Below are positions 1 to 11,200 of a stretch of DNA of 64,000 nt, piece after piece. The notes beneath the pieces were generated by a model, which saw only the letters and a list, made by a program, of their open reading frames with translations, was not told where the DNA came from and made no database searches. This DNA comes from Tachypleus tridentatus (Eukaryota; Arthropoda; Merostomata; Xiphosura; Limulidae). Numbering within the stretch: position 1 is the first letter of the stretch; every line of letters starts with the position of its first letter. A program made the position numbers and the translations under genes. Where the stretch lies: positions 5,208,001 through 5,272,000 of the forward strand of contig NC_134825.1 in the NCBI RefSeq assembly GCF_004210375.1, written 5' to 3'.

Positions 1-2049
1 ATGTTATCCTCTGTATCTACCCATGCTACAGTCGGTTTAATATTTCATGTTATCCTCTGTATCTAGCCATGCTACAGTCGGTTTAATATTTCATGTTATC
101 CTCTGTATCTATCCATGCTACAGTCGTTTTAATATTTCATGTTATTCTCTGTATCCCATGCTACAGTCGGTTTAATATTTCATGTTATCCTCTGTATCCC
201 ATGCTACAGTCGGTTTAATATTTCATGTTATCCTCTGTATCCCATGCTACAGTCGGTTTAATATTTCATGTTATCCTCTGTATCTACCCATGCTACAGTC
301 GGTTTAATATTTCATGTTATCCTCTGTATCTACCCATGCTACAGTCGGTTTAATATTTCATGTTGTCCTCTATATCTACCCATGCTACAGTCGGTTTAAT
401 ATTTCATGTTATCCTCTGTATCTACCCATGCTACAGTCGGTTTAATATTTCATGTTATCCTCTGTATCTATCCATGCTACAGTCGGTTTAATATTTCATG
501 TTATTCTCTGTATCCCATGCTACAGTCGGTTTAATATTTCATGTTATCCTCTGTATCCCATGCTACAGTCGGTTTAATATTTCATGTTATCCTCTGTATC
601 CCATGCTACAATCGGTTTAATATTTCATGTTATCCTCTGTATCCCATGCTACAATCGGTTTAATATTTCATGATATCCTCTGTATCTACCCATGCTACAG
701 TCGGTTTAATATTTCATATTTCATGTTGTCCTCTATATCTACCCATGCTACAGTCGGTTTAATATTTCATGTTATCCTCTGTATCTACCCATGCTACAGT
801 CGGTTTAATATTTCATGTTATCCTCTGTATCTATCCATGCTACAGTCGGTTTAATATTTCATGTTATTCTCTGTATCCCATGCTACAGTCGGTTTAATAT
901 TTCATGTTATCCTCTGTATCCCATGCTACAGTCGGTTTAATATTTCATGTTATCCTCTGTATCCCATGCTACAGTCGGTTTAATATTTCATGTTATCCTC
1001 TGTATCCCATGCTACAATCGGTTTAATATTTCATGTTATCCTCTGTATCCCATGCTACAGTCGGTTTAATATTTCATGTTATCCTCTGTATCTATCCATG
1101 CTACAGTCGGTTTAATATTTCATGTTATCCTCTGTATCTAGCCACGCTACAGTCGGTTTAATATTTCATGTTATCCTCTGTATCCCATGCTACAGTCGGT
1201 TTAATATTTCATGATATCCTCTGTATCTACCCATGCTACAGTCGGTTTAATATTTCATGTTATCCTCTGTATCTAGCCACGCTACAGTCGGTTTAATATT
1301 TCATGTTATCCTCTGTATCTACCCATGCTACAGTCGGTTTAATATTTCATGTTATCCTCTGTATCCCATGCTACAGTCGGTTTAATATTTCATGTTATCC
1401 TCTGTATCTACCCATGCTACAGTCGGTTTAATATTTCATGTTATCCTCTGTATCTACCCATGCTACAGTCGGTTTAATATTTCATGTTATCCTCTGTATC
1501 TATCCATGCTACAGTCGGTTTAATATTTCATGTTATTCTCTGTATCCCATACTACAGTCGGTTTAATATTTCATGTTATCCTCTGTATCCCATGCTACAG
1601 TCGGTTTAATATTTCATGTTATTCTCTGTATCCCATGCTACAGTCGGTTTAATATTTCATGTTATCCTCTGTATCCCATGCTACAGTCGGTTTAATATTT
1701 CATGTTATCCTCTGTATCCCATGATACAGTCGGTTTAATATTTCATGTTATCCTCTGTATCCCATGATACAGTCGGTTTAATATTTCATGTTATCCTCTG
1801 TATCTATCCATGCTACAGTCGGTTTAATATTTCATGTTATCCTCTGTATCCAATGCTACAGTCGGTTTAATATTTCATGTTATCCTCTGTATCTACCCAT
1901 GCTACAGTCGGTTTAATATTTCATGTTATCCTCTGTATCTAGCCATGCTACAGTCGGTTTAATATTTCATGTTATCCTCTGTATCTACCCATGCTACAGT
2001 CGGTTTAATATTTCATGTTATCCTCTGTATCTACCCATGCTACAGTCGG
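1..2049 (+). repeat. Minisatellite A (46/43-bp unit, about 45 copies)
   Basis: Head-to-tail repeat whose unit reads roughly ATGTTATCCTCTGTATC, then a variable TACC, TAGCC, TATCC or nothing, then CATGCTACAGTCGG and TTTAATATTTC. Full units are 46 bp and those lacking three bases are 43 bp. The array is already under way at base 1, so its left end lies outside the window, and it stops near 2049. Short open frames inside it are translations of the repeat and not genes. Rare variants (TTATTCTCTG, TTGTCCTCTATAT) recur about every 360 bp, which shows higher-order structure. Confidence 0.97.
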
Positions 2050-2640
2050 CTCAACAGTTCATATGTTCGTGTTCGTATGTGCCTAAACAAACTAAAGTCG
2101 GTTTAATAGTTTGTCAGTGTAAACTGAAACTATACAACGGCTTAAAACACGTTTCCTGCAGTTGTCTAATCAAACATCAAGATATTGTAAATAATTCAGA
2201 ACAACATAACTCAAAGATATAAAATTAATTCTTGTATGATGTAATCACAGGATAAGACATTTAATTATAAGAAGACTTATCGGCTACGAAGACAAGACAG
2301 TGGAAACGTTTCTAGCAACACCAGAAAATTTATAATGCACTAGTTATCCTAAATTATAAAACCTAACATCTCGCGATGACAAGTAAACACAGGTTCTTTG
2401 TAATTGATTGAAATCTTTATTTAAACATTCTGTGAAATGTTTATCATTTAATGTGATTTTATTTCTATCAGTTTTTGATATTGTACATCTGCAAAACACT
2501 TTTAGAATATGGAACCTTTTCTAGTCAGACTTGAAAGACTGAGTATTGTAGATGAGGTCGAAATATTAGAATATGTTAAACTAAAATGTTCACATAATGT
2601 TGAGTATCGTGCGAAACTTAAGATGATTCAAGTTCACTAG
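2050..2640. other. Non-coding flank of minisatellite A
   Basis: AT-rich sequence with no supportable gene. A single diverged fragment of the minisatellite unit (AGTCGGTTTAATA) survives near 2096-2108, which suggests that the array decays into this flank. Confidence 0.5.
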
Positions 2641-2766
2641 CCCCCCAGTGGCTCAGCGGTATGTCTGCGGACTAACAACGCTAAAATCCGGGTTTCGATA
2701 CACGTGGTGGGCAGAGCACAGATAGCCCATTGTGCAGCTTTGTGCTTAATTGAAAAACAACAACAG
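2641..2766 (+). mobile_element. tRNA-derived SINE, family 2
   Basis: The head is tRNA-like with an A-box-like TGGCTCAGCGGTATG and a B-box-like GGGTTTCGATACACG. It is followed by a tail (GCACAGATAGCCC, TGCAGCTTTGTGC) and an A-rich end with CAACAACAG. The same family recurs in reverse near 13.6, 31.7 and 54.5 kb. The tail resembles that of SINE family 1, although the tRNA heads differ. Confidence 0.8.
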
Positions 2767-2857
2767 TAACATGAAGTTAACTAAGAAAGAGAAGAAACCT
2801 CACGAGATTTAACTGAATTAAAACTAAACTTAGTTTAAACATGTTTGTTTTGAATAT

Positions 2858-3064
2858 CTGCACTAGCCGTCCCTAATTTAGCAGTTTAAGACTAGAGAGA
2901 CGGCAGCTAGTCATCACCACCCATCGCCAACTCTTAGGCTACTCCTTTACAAACGAATAGTGGAATTTACCGTAAAATTATAACGCCCCCACGGCTGAAA
3001 GGGCGAATATGTTTGGTGTGACAGGGATTCGAACCCACGACCCTCGGATTACAAGTCGAGTAGT
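2858..3064 (-). mobile_element. tRNA-derived SINE, family 1 (minus copy)
   Basis: Read on the minus strand it begins with a tRNA-like head whose B box complements GGGATTCGAACCCACGA. The conserved body (complement of GCAGCTAGTCATCACCACCC) and the tail (complement of TAGCCGTCCCTAATTTAGCA) follow. The 5' end of the tRNA head is lost after the complement of ATTACAAGTCGAG. Two SINEs of different families thus lie within 100 bp of each other. Confidence 0.85.
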
Positions 3065-3890
3065 TTAAACAGAACGAACTCTAGCTGAATTACAATTAAA
3101 ACGTCTATTAAAACGATATTTAATCTATTGGAACTCACCAAGACAACTCCTGGTTGATAGGAATAGATAAACTTGTAATAAAATAATTATATTCAAATGT
3201 TCGACATTCATCCACAGTAGTTTCTCGTAGTTCACGAATATTTAGGGTTTTAAACTAAATCGTGAACAATGTCTAAAAAGCGATTTTCAAAGCTTTCAAC
3301 TCAGTATTACGTATGTATCTAAACCAAACCATTTATGTGAAATCTTTCAGTCCATGTGTATCTACTCATAACTAAAGAACAGCTGTACCAATTATCAACA
3401 AACCTAGCAAGTACCCTTAGAGTCCCCCCGAGAGTTACATAGAAAGTCAATGCTATATGTGATACCTTATGTCATCTCTAGGTGCCTCTATCTACTTCCC
3501 GTGCTTTGAATGGGTATGCTAGTTTAGTATATATTTACCCATGTATAGTTTTATTCATGGATCACATAACTTAAGGTTATTTTTATAACTATCACTAACC
3601 TAGACGAAATTCTTGACTACGACATCGTCTATGAATCACGAAACGTTATGGAAATAATTAATATATTATTAAATTACATATAAAAACTAATAATTACGAG
3701 TTATTGTCATCCAACCTAAAACTTTAAAAAGAAAAACAGATTACAAACGTATAGGTAACTTGTTAATAAAGTACAACAACAATAATCAGCCACTATTGAA
3801 TTTTATCAATATCTAAATTTATTATTCTCAGCTTAGCTGACCATAATAACCTAGAACTTATTTGAAAGAAAATTCTTATATCTTAAAATA
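3065..3890. other. Non-coding, nothing recognised
   Basis: AT-rich sequence with frequent stops in all frames. I see no gene, RNA or repeat that I can support. Confidence 0.4.
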
Positions 3891-4620
3891 TTCACAGAAT
3901 AAAACCCACTTCCTACTGGTGAAGTGTATCCCAAAATATCTTCCACCAGGTTAATTTAACATAAAATTCACTTCCTAGAAATTTAAAACAATATCAGACT
4001 TAAACCTAGAAGATTAAACAAATCCTAAAATAACTTCCTAGTAGGTTATACAATTCAAACTCACTTCCTAACAGGTTACTACACTCCCAAACTCACATCT
4101 TGGCAAAATTAAGACAGCCTAAATCTCATATCTTAACAGGTTACTACACTCCCAAACTCACTTCCCAGCTGGTTAAATCCTTTCCAAACCCACTTATTAA
4201 CAGGAGACAATACAAGATTCGCGTGCTAGTATATTGAAACAATCAAAAACGCACTTCTAGCAGGTTAGGTTAACACCCAAGATACACTTCCAAGACAATC
4301 CAAGACTCGCGTCATAGTACATTAAAACAATCAAAAACTCACTTCTAGCAGGTTACGTTAACCCAAGATACATTTCCAATGGTTTAAGACAATCAAAGAA
4401 TTACGTCCTAGTACGTTAAAACAATCTAAAAATCACTTCTAGCAGATTACGTTAACCTAGAATACACTTTCAAACGGATTAGGACAATCCACGACTCACG
4501 TCCTAGTATATTAAAACAATCAGACTCACTTCTAGCAGGTTAAATTAGCCCAAGATACAGACACTTCCAGACGGATGAAGACAATCCAAGACTCACGTCC
4601 GAGCAGATTAACATCATCTT
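3890..4620 (+). repeat. Degenerate tandem array, period about 90-107 bp
   Basis: Phrases such as ACTCACTTCTAGCAGGTTA, ACCCAAGATACACTTCCAA and CAATCCAAGACTCACGTCC recur in the same order between about 4220 and 4610. More diverged versions (CACTTCCTA, CAGGTTA) extend back to about 3900. The copies differ by many substitutions and indels, so this is an old array, unlike the homogeneous minisatellites elsewhere in the window. Confidence 0.7.
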
Positions 4621-5070
4621 AAGTAAAAAAAAAAACAAGGTCCTTATCACTTTATGAACATTTTGGACTTACTGTGAAACATAAGAAGATAATCTCGAAT
4701 GTGTGTCAGTCTTCATGTGTACTTTACAAAATAAGATTCCTCAAAAGTGTCCTGTTTATATACAAAACAATCAGAAGGAATCAACTGTACAAATTTCAAA
4801 ACAGTCAAAACTTTAAATCAATTTGTTCGCATCCTGTTTTACTTTGTTTAAAAACTATTCTTCATAAACGGTTTTTCTCAGAAGTGAGATTATGTTGAAA
4901 AGAAAGTCAAATTCGAACCCCACGTTCTAGAGAATTTAACATGCGAGCCCTTAAATGTTACATATGCTTTAGTTTGTTAAATTTATTAGAAAAGTTGGTG
5001 CCACGTGCTTGCTTTCAGTAAACAGTGCTTAAGTAAGCGTTAGAGTTTTTCAATAAAGATTGTATTTTAG
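4621..5070. other. Non-coding leader upstream of the hAT open frame
   Basis: AT-rich. It ends in TTGTATTTTAG at 5060-5070, which looks like a splice acceptor just before the open frame of the transposase. A 5' terminal inverted repeat matching the proposed 3' one near 7962 was not found here, so the left end of the element is undefined. Confidence 0.35.
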
Positions 5071-7443
5071 CCTGTTGAGTCATCTGGGAAACAGATTCCA
5101 ATTATAACAAGCAAGCGTCTGAAACTTTCCGATATCAGACAGTTCTACAAGCCAGTTACTAGTACTACAAGTGACAATGTAGATGTAGATAATCCAACAT
5201 CAAGCAAAGGAATAGAAACTTGTCATACAGAGGAAATACCATGTTCATCAGAGGACGAGTCTGAAAATGCTTGTGCAACTATTGCATATCATGAACCACC
5301 AGATAGTTGTGAAACAAGTTTGTGCAGTAATGAAAAATCTGACACTCCACAGATACAGTGTGGAAAGCCATGTCATCCAGACGCACAACTAATACCACGA
5401 CAGAAAGCAAATTCTCAAAATATTAATTTCCAGGGTAAGTGGTTTGATGAGTTCCCATGGCTGCATTTCGACAATCAGACTCAAAAAGTCATATGCTTTC
5501 ATTGTGCCAAGGCGGAAAACAGAGGTCTTTTTACAGGGACATTGGAGAGGCCAGTGGAGTATACCTTCATATCCACCGGTTTTTGCAACTGGAAAAAGGC
5601 AAAACAGAAATTCAACGAACACCAATCCTCCTCTCAGCACAGATTCGCTATATCTCCAGAAGGTTCACTTGATGTAACTCCAGTGACTGTCTAGCTACAT
5701 GATGGAAAAACAAAGCAGCAGTAAGAATGCAAAAGAAGTCTAGCCAAAATATTCAGAAGTTTACGTTTCTTACTGCGTCAAGGTTTAGCATTACGTGGAC
5801 ATACTGATACGGAGAGGAACTTCCTGCAGTTAATGAAGCTACTGGAAGAGGAAGATCCTGAGTTGACGGTCTACTTGTCAAAGAAAACCACATTCACATC
5901 ACCCCAGGCTCAGAATGAAATAATGGAGATGTTCAGCCATCAAATACTGAGGAACATAGCACACGAAGTGCAGCAAAGTAAAATCTTTGCATTAATGATC
6001 GATGGCACTCAAGATGTTACAAGTGCCGAACAGGAAGCAATATGTGTACGATACGTAGATGAGAACCTTGACGTCCGTGAGACATTTATTGGTTTGTACA
6101 GTGTTTCCAATACAACTGGTGAAACAATATCCTCGACTATACTTGATGTACTGACTAGACTCAATTTACCACTGACAGGATTAAGAGCACAAACTTATGA
6201 TGGAGCCGCTAACATGAGTGATGCGTACAGTGGATGTCAGGCAAAAATAAAAGAAAAGCAACCATCAGCTTTGTTTTTTCACTGCAGAGCACACAAGGCT
6301 AATTTAATAATGCAACATGCAGTTGAAGCTTGTGAATGTGTTCGAGATTCTATCCAGTGGGTACATGAACTTGGTGTCTTGCTTCAGAGGTCAGGCAAAT
6401 ACAAGACCATCTTTGAAAATATTGTATCGTCAGACAGCCACAATGGTCCAATTAAATACATCCGCCCACTGTGTCCAACGCGCTGGTTGTGCCGCCTATT
6501 TGCAATTACATGTGCTAATGATCACTACAGTGACATTGTTGATTCTTTGTCTGAATTAGCAAATGAAAAATCAGATGTAGCAGTGAAAGCACGAGGTCTG
6601 CTGGACAGATTTGACAAAGGAAAGACAGTTTTAGGATTGTTGATAGCTCAGTATCCATTAGCTGCATTAGAGGAACTAAACCGTGCATTCCAAGCAAAAT
6701 CAGCGACAGTATCTGGCATGATTGAAGCATCTGCAATGACAGTTGAGCAATTATGGGTATTGCAAACAGAGGAAAATTACAACAAGATATTTGATGAAGC
6801 TGAGAAAAAGATAACTTCCCTAAATCTGGTGCCTATTGAACTACCACGCATTAGCAGACCCCCCAGAAGGATCACAGGTGATGGCTCAGCACACCATTCT
6901 GCAACAGCTAGTGATTACTGCAGAAGCCAATATTTTGAATTTGTGGACACAGTCATAGAACATCTGACCACTAGATTCAATGCAGACAACAATGACTTGA
7001 GGCAATATCTGGCACTTGAGAACATGATCACATCTGGCAAGATTGACAACTCGGTTATAAACTTCTATCCAGAAATCTCTGCACAACGGCTCGAGTTTCA
7101 GTTGCCCATGTTCAAAGGAACAACAATAGCAGTATCTCTGAAAGGTGCGAAGGATGCTTACTGTAAAATGCATGAAACAAGCCAGCAGATGTTTAGTGAA
7201 GTGTTTCTTCTCATGAAAATTTTGCTTGTATGTCCAGTATCCAGCTGTGAATGTGAACGTAGATTTTCTGCATTAAGACGGTTGAAGACGTGGTTAAGGT
7301 CAACTATGTCTCAGTGCCGCCTCAACCATGTGGCAGTTTGTCACACTCACAAAGATGAGGTCGACAAGATAAATATAGAAGAGCTTATGAAAGAATTAAT
7401 AAACAGATCATCACAAAGGAGGTCTACGTTTGGGAACATGTAG
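5071..7443 (+). pseudogene. hAT-superfamily transposase (ZMYM1-like), two in-frame stops
   Basis: A single frame runs from 5071 to the TAG at 7441-7443, about 790 codons, broken only by TAG at 5692 and TAA at 5722. There is no frameshift. From N to C: an acidic, serine-rich leader; a TTF-type zinc-finger region (about 5430-5650; WFDEFPWL, ICFHCAK, FCNWKKA, H near SSQH); a link with LRFLLRQGLALRGH that follows the stops; then the RNase H-like catalytic core starting near 5833. There, LMIDGTQD carries the first catalytic Asp, TYDGAANM the second, and FFHCRAHKANL the hAT Cys-His motif. The C-terminal hAT dimerisation region has CPVSSCECERRFSALRRLK. The open leader directly follows an acceptor-like TTTTAG, so an upstream exon may supply the start. 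The family cuts and pastes hAT elements in the nucleus. A domesticated host gene is less likely given the stops. The superfamily call is firm; activity is doubtful. Confidence 0.88.
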
Positions 7444-7924
7444 ACTAGAGGACTAAATGAATCTTACTTCAATGAAAAGTATGAATAATTATGTGCTACA
7501 TTGTATTGATGTGTAATTTTCAAGAGTTCACAAAGACATTTTAATTATTTTTATCAAACAACATGAACAGTTTTTCAGTATATATAAACTTATCAAAGGT
7601 AATTACTAATTTTATTAATATTTGAAAACGTAATTCATACAATGAAAGTTATTAGTAACCTTGTCAAGTATAATGGCCATCTTTTATACTGTGTAGTGTG
7701 CAGGAATAAATTCATGTGACAGTTAATTTGTGACACATTTGTCTTTATTCTATTAACATTTTGAAAACTGTTCACAACACCTCACTCATACAAACCTACA
7801 TGGAAATCTTGAAGTATCGTGACAACAAGATTACACTGTGACTGCATGTTTACAGCTTTCAGGTTCACGTAATCAGATATTACCAATTTGCAAATTGAAC
7901 AGTCCACATAAGTGGTTGCAAAAA

Positions 7925-7962
7925 TCATCCCCCCCATCGGGTGTAAAAAATCTATACCCCTG
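7925..7962 (+). mobile_element. Possible 3' terminal inverted repeat of the hAT element
   Basis: Read on the minus strand the segment begins CAGGGGTATAGATTTTTTAC and continues into a G-rich run. A CAGGGG-type terminus is what I would expect for this class of hAT element, about 520 bp after the transposase stop. The matching 5' terminus and the 8-bp duplication (AATACACA would follow at 7963-7970) were not found upstream, so this is tentative. Confidence 0.4.
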
Positions 7963-8582
7963 AATACACAGTTGTTTTATCTTATTCGGATAAAACCCTC
8001 TACATTCAGGTTTCATTGAAAGTTAACATATATTTATAGTTTATATATGTCTTCTATCCTAAGCAAATGGTAAAGTCTTCACTTCACACGCAGAAGTTGA
8101 CATGCCACTAAATGAAACAAAAAATGTGCACTACAAGTTCTTAAAATAAACCACGTTTTAGTGTATTAAAGATCTTAATCCATTTCTGTTTTGATCACAA
8201 CGTTGTAGCAAATGTTTCTTAACTTTATTACTTCTTTTTGCCACATTGTTTAAACTTATTTTTTTGAAAGACAATATAATAAGGTACAAGAAAACAACAG
8301 TGAACAGAGAATTGTAAAACAAATATCCAGCTGACTTTCACAAAAATACATCCTCTAACATACTTCGATCACATTTTTGGTTTTACTTCTCTTCTCCAAT
8401 AACACTCTAGTAAGGGAAAAACTCGTAGTCGCATACGAAGCATTTTTTTAGTTGTGGCATTTTATATTTTAATGCCTAATGATTATAAAATGTAAAGGCA
8501 GTCCCGCGTATTTGAACAGTTGAATGACTCGTCTGGACTGCTCACGCATAAGGTTAGGTACGCAGAGATCTGAAGGAATCTC
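7963..8582. other. Non-coding, nothing recognised
   Basis: AT-rich sequence between the hAT relic and the next SINE. No open frame of note and no repeat structure seen. Confidence 0.4.
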
Positions 8583-8836
8583 GCTTGGCATGGCCAGATG
8601 GTTAGGGCGCCGGACTGGTAATCTGAGGGTCGCAGGTTCGAATCCCCGCCATACCAAATATGCTCGCCCTTTCAGCTATAGGGTCGTTATAATGATGCGA
8701 TCAATCCCACGAGCAGCTCAAGAGTTGAAAGTTGGTGGTGCCTTCTCTCTTGTCTTACACTCTTAGATTAGGAACAGCTAGCGCAGATAGCCCCTGTGTA
8801 GCTTAGAACGGAAATTCTAAGCAAACAAACAAACTG
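8583..8836 (+). mobile_element. tRNA-derived SINE, family 1 (near full length)
   Basis: The tRNA-like head contains CATGGCCAGATGGTTAGGGC (A box), GACTGGTAATCTGAGGG and GGTTCGAATCC (B box). The CGCCCTTTCAGC body follows and the element ends in AAGCAAACAAACAAAC. The tail is diverged (TAGCCCCTGTGTAGCTTAG). It abuts the candidate exon described at 8807. Confidence 0.9.
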
Positions 8837-9302
8837 AACGAATCTGATAGCCGTGTGGGGCACCTCAGTGACTGTGAGGTTAAACTTATTCACCAAAACG
8901 TGAAGCCCATCAAATACTTGTGGTACAAAAGACGCTTTGAGCCGAATCGGCTAATAAAAAAATTTCAAAATAATCGATTGATCCAGCAAGAAACATCTAA
9001 GCTGGTGAAGTTTCAAAACCTGGACAGCGTGGGGTGAGTAATAAAATTCAGTGATATTTTTAATTGTACAGATTAGCTTACTGGCTTTTATCAATTAGTT
9101 CTCAATAATTTCTATAATAACAATCAAGTATTCAGTAATAAGGAGTTACTCTAATTATATTTGAACGATGTGCATATCTTATTGCAGATGCCAGACGGTC
9201 GTACGTGATCTGGTGGATAGCGTGTGTAGCTTTGAATCTGAGATACCATCACTGACTACTGTTGACACACACAAATATTGCATTCCAATTTTTGGGCCGT
9301 GA
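8807..9302 (+). CDS. Candidate two-exon end of an unrecognised gene
   Basis: Exon A is open from 8807 to 9033 (it may begin later, for example at 8855 or at an unseen acceptor) and ends at GTGGG|GTGAGTA. A 154-bp intron ends in CTTATTGCAG at 9187. Exon B runs 9188-9302 and stops at TGA. Joining them keeps the frame across a split glycine codon and adds 37 residues. The predicted peptide is basic and hydrophilic in exon A (YLWYKRRFEPNRLIKKFQ) and has a few cysteines in exon B. Two AATAAA signals lie about 165-180 bp downstream (near 9468 and 9480), consistent with a terminal exon. I recognise no family. The upstream part overlaps the tail of a SINE and no start-bearing exon is visible, so this could be a chance join or the 3' end of a gene whose 5' exons are elsewhere. 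Confidence 0.3.
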
Positions 9303-9835
9303 ATATGTTATAAGAGTGCTAAGCAAAAAATATCATTCGATTAATGTGGACCGTGACTTGAAAAGGGGTTTTGCAGATTAGTAATCTTTACTCCGGTCTC
9401 TTAACTTAAAATTAAGGATGGCTGACACAGAGTGCTTTTGTGTAGCTGTAGTGTAATGCTGCCTCGAATAAAGTTATGAATAAAGGTATATTACAAAGAC
9501 AATTTCTGAAAATAAATGTCTGCACAGAACGATAACTGGACTTAAATAACACCATATTTCAACGTTAGAAATGAATATTTAATGCTCTCTATAGAGACGT
9601 AAAATTCGCACAACAAAGTATCGAACAAAAGCAACGTTTACGAAACTATGACCGTGTCCAAGTTACGAAACTATGACCGAGTCCAAGTTATATCAACACC
9701 TATGGTCATGAAAGAGTATCTTCCTACATTAAAAGTTAGGCAAGTAATAATGAAACTGTCGTGTTTTTTTCATCAAGACCATCAGAATAAAACCCACAAA
9801 ACACTAAACACTGCTCACATACAGTGTTACAAATG
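9303..9835. other. Non-coding; small direct duplication
   Basis: No supportable gene. AATAAA motifs lie near 9468 and 9480. A roughly 22-bp phrase (AACTATGACCGTGTCCAAGT, then the same with GAG for GTG) occurs twice in tandem around 9642-9688. Confidence 0.5.
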
Positions 9836-11200
9836 TAATATAATTATTCCCTATTGATACCACGCGTAGTAATATGAAACTTCTCTATCGAAACCACGCG
9901 TAGCAATATAATTATTCCATATTGAAACACGCGTAGCAATATAATAATTCCATATTGAAACCACGCGTAGCAATATAATTATTCCCTATTGAAACTACGC
10001 GTGGTAATATAATTATTCCCTATTGAAACTACGCGTTGTAATATAATCATTCCATATTGAAACACGCGTAGTAATATGAAACTTCCCTATCGAAACCACG
10101 CGTAGCAATATAATAATTCCATATTGAAACCACGCGTAGCAATATAATTATTCCATATTGAAACACGCGTAGTAATATAATTATTCACGCGTGGTAATAT
10201 GAAACTTCCTATCGAGACCACGCGTAGCAATATAATTATTCCATATTGAAACCACGCGTAGTAATATAATTATTCCTATTGAGCTACGCGTGGTAATATA
10301 ATTATTCCCTATTGAGCTACGCGTTGTAATATAATCATTCCATATTGAAACACGCGTAGTAATATGAAACTTCCCTATCGAAACCACGCGTAGCAATATA
10401 ATTATTCCATATTGAAACACGCGTAGTAATATAATTATTCCCTATTGATACCACGCGTAGTAATATAATCATTCCATATTGAAACACGCGTAGTAATATG
10501 AAACTTCCCTATCGAAACCACGCGTAGCAATATAATTATTCCATATTGAAACCACGCGTAGCAATATACTTATTCCCTATTGATACCACGCGTAGTAATA
10601 TAATCATTCCATATTGAAACACGCGTAGTAATATGAAACTTCCCTATCGAAACCACGCGTAGCAATATAATTATTCCATATTGAAACACGCGTAGTAATA
10701 TAATTATTCCCTATTGAAACTACTCGTGGTAATATAATTATTCCCTATTGAAACTACTCGTGGTAATATAATTATTCCCTATTGAAACTACTCGTGGTAA
10801 TATAATTATTCCCTATTGAAACACGCGTAGTAATATAATTATTCCCTATTGAAACTACGCGTTGTAATATAATTATTCCATACTGAAACACGCGTAGTAA
10901 TATGAAACTTCCCTATCGATACTGCGAGTAGTTTAAATAGTTAATAAATATATTACTACGCGTAGTTTCGATAGGGAAGTTTCATATTACTACGCGTGTT
11001 TCAGTTGCCTATTGAAAATACACATAGCAGTATAATTATTCCCTATTGAAACCACGCACAGTAATATGATCCTTCCCTTTTGAAACGACGCGTAGTGATA
11101 TAATTCTTGCCTATTGAAACCACGCGTAGTAATATAATTATTCCCTATTGAAACCACACATTGTAATGTAATTCTCCCCGACTGAAATCACGTGTAATGG
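9836..11200 (+). repeat. Minisatellite B (about 33-35-bp unit containing ACGCGT)
   Basis: Unit of the form AATATAATTATTCCCTATTG, then AAACCACGCGTAGT. Variants read ATATGAAACTTCCCTATCG, or ACTCGTGG in place of ACGCG. About 38-40 units are present. Most keep the palindrome ACGCGT, so CpG recurs regularly in otherwise AT-rich DNA. Near 10951-11004 about one and a half units are inverted. The right edge is diverged (CACGCACAG, CACACATTG). Open frames reading through it are repeat artefacts. Confidence 0.96.
10888..11004. repeat. Inverted segment within minisatellite B (large hairpin)
   Basis: The phrase ACACGCGTAGTAATATGAAA with CTTCCCTATCGA at 10888-10922 is followed, after about 45 bp of unrelated AT-rich sequence, by its reverse complement at about 10968-11000. 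The two arms could form a stem of more than 30 bp. Every other unit in the array lies in one orientation. Confidence 0.85.

Noticed and set aside
1-2049. CRISPR-like array
   Set aside because: There are no unique spacers between repeats; units are directly adjacent, and the organism is eukaryotic.
627-2222. Open frames in minisatellite A (for example 627-854, 1923-2222)
   Set aside because: They are repeat translations with no start context or domain; the second merely runs out of the array into non-coding DNA.
6515-7173. Minus-strand open frames across the hAT transposase
   Set aside because: They are antisense shadows of the plus-strand transposase, which carries all the motifs.
8583-8660. 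Functional tRNA gene in the SINE heads
   Set aside because: The tRNA-like parts have B boxes but do not fold into full cloverleaves and are continuous with a repeated SINE body.
9836-11200. CRISPR-like array of ACGCGT palindromes
   Set aside because: The sequence between palindromes is itself repeated and there are no cas-like genes.
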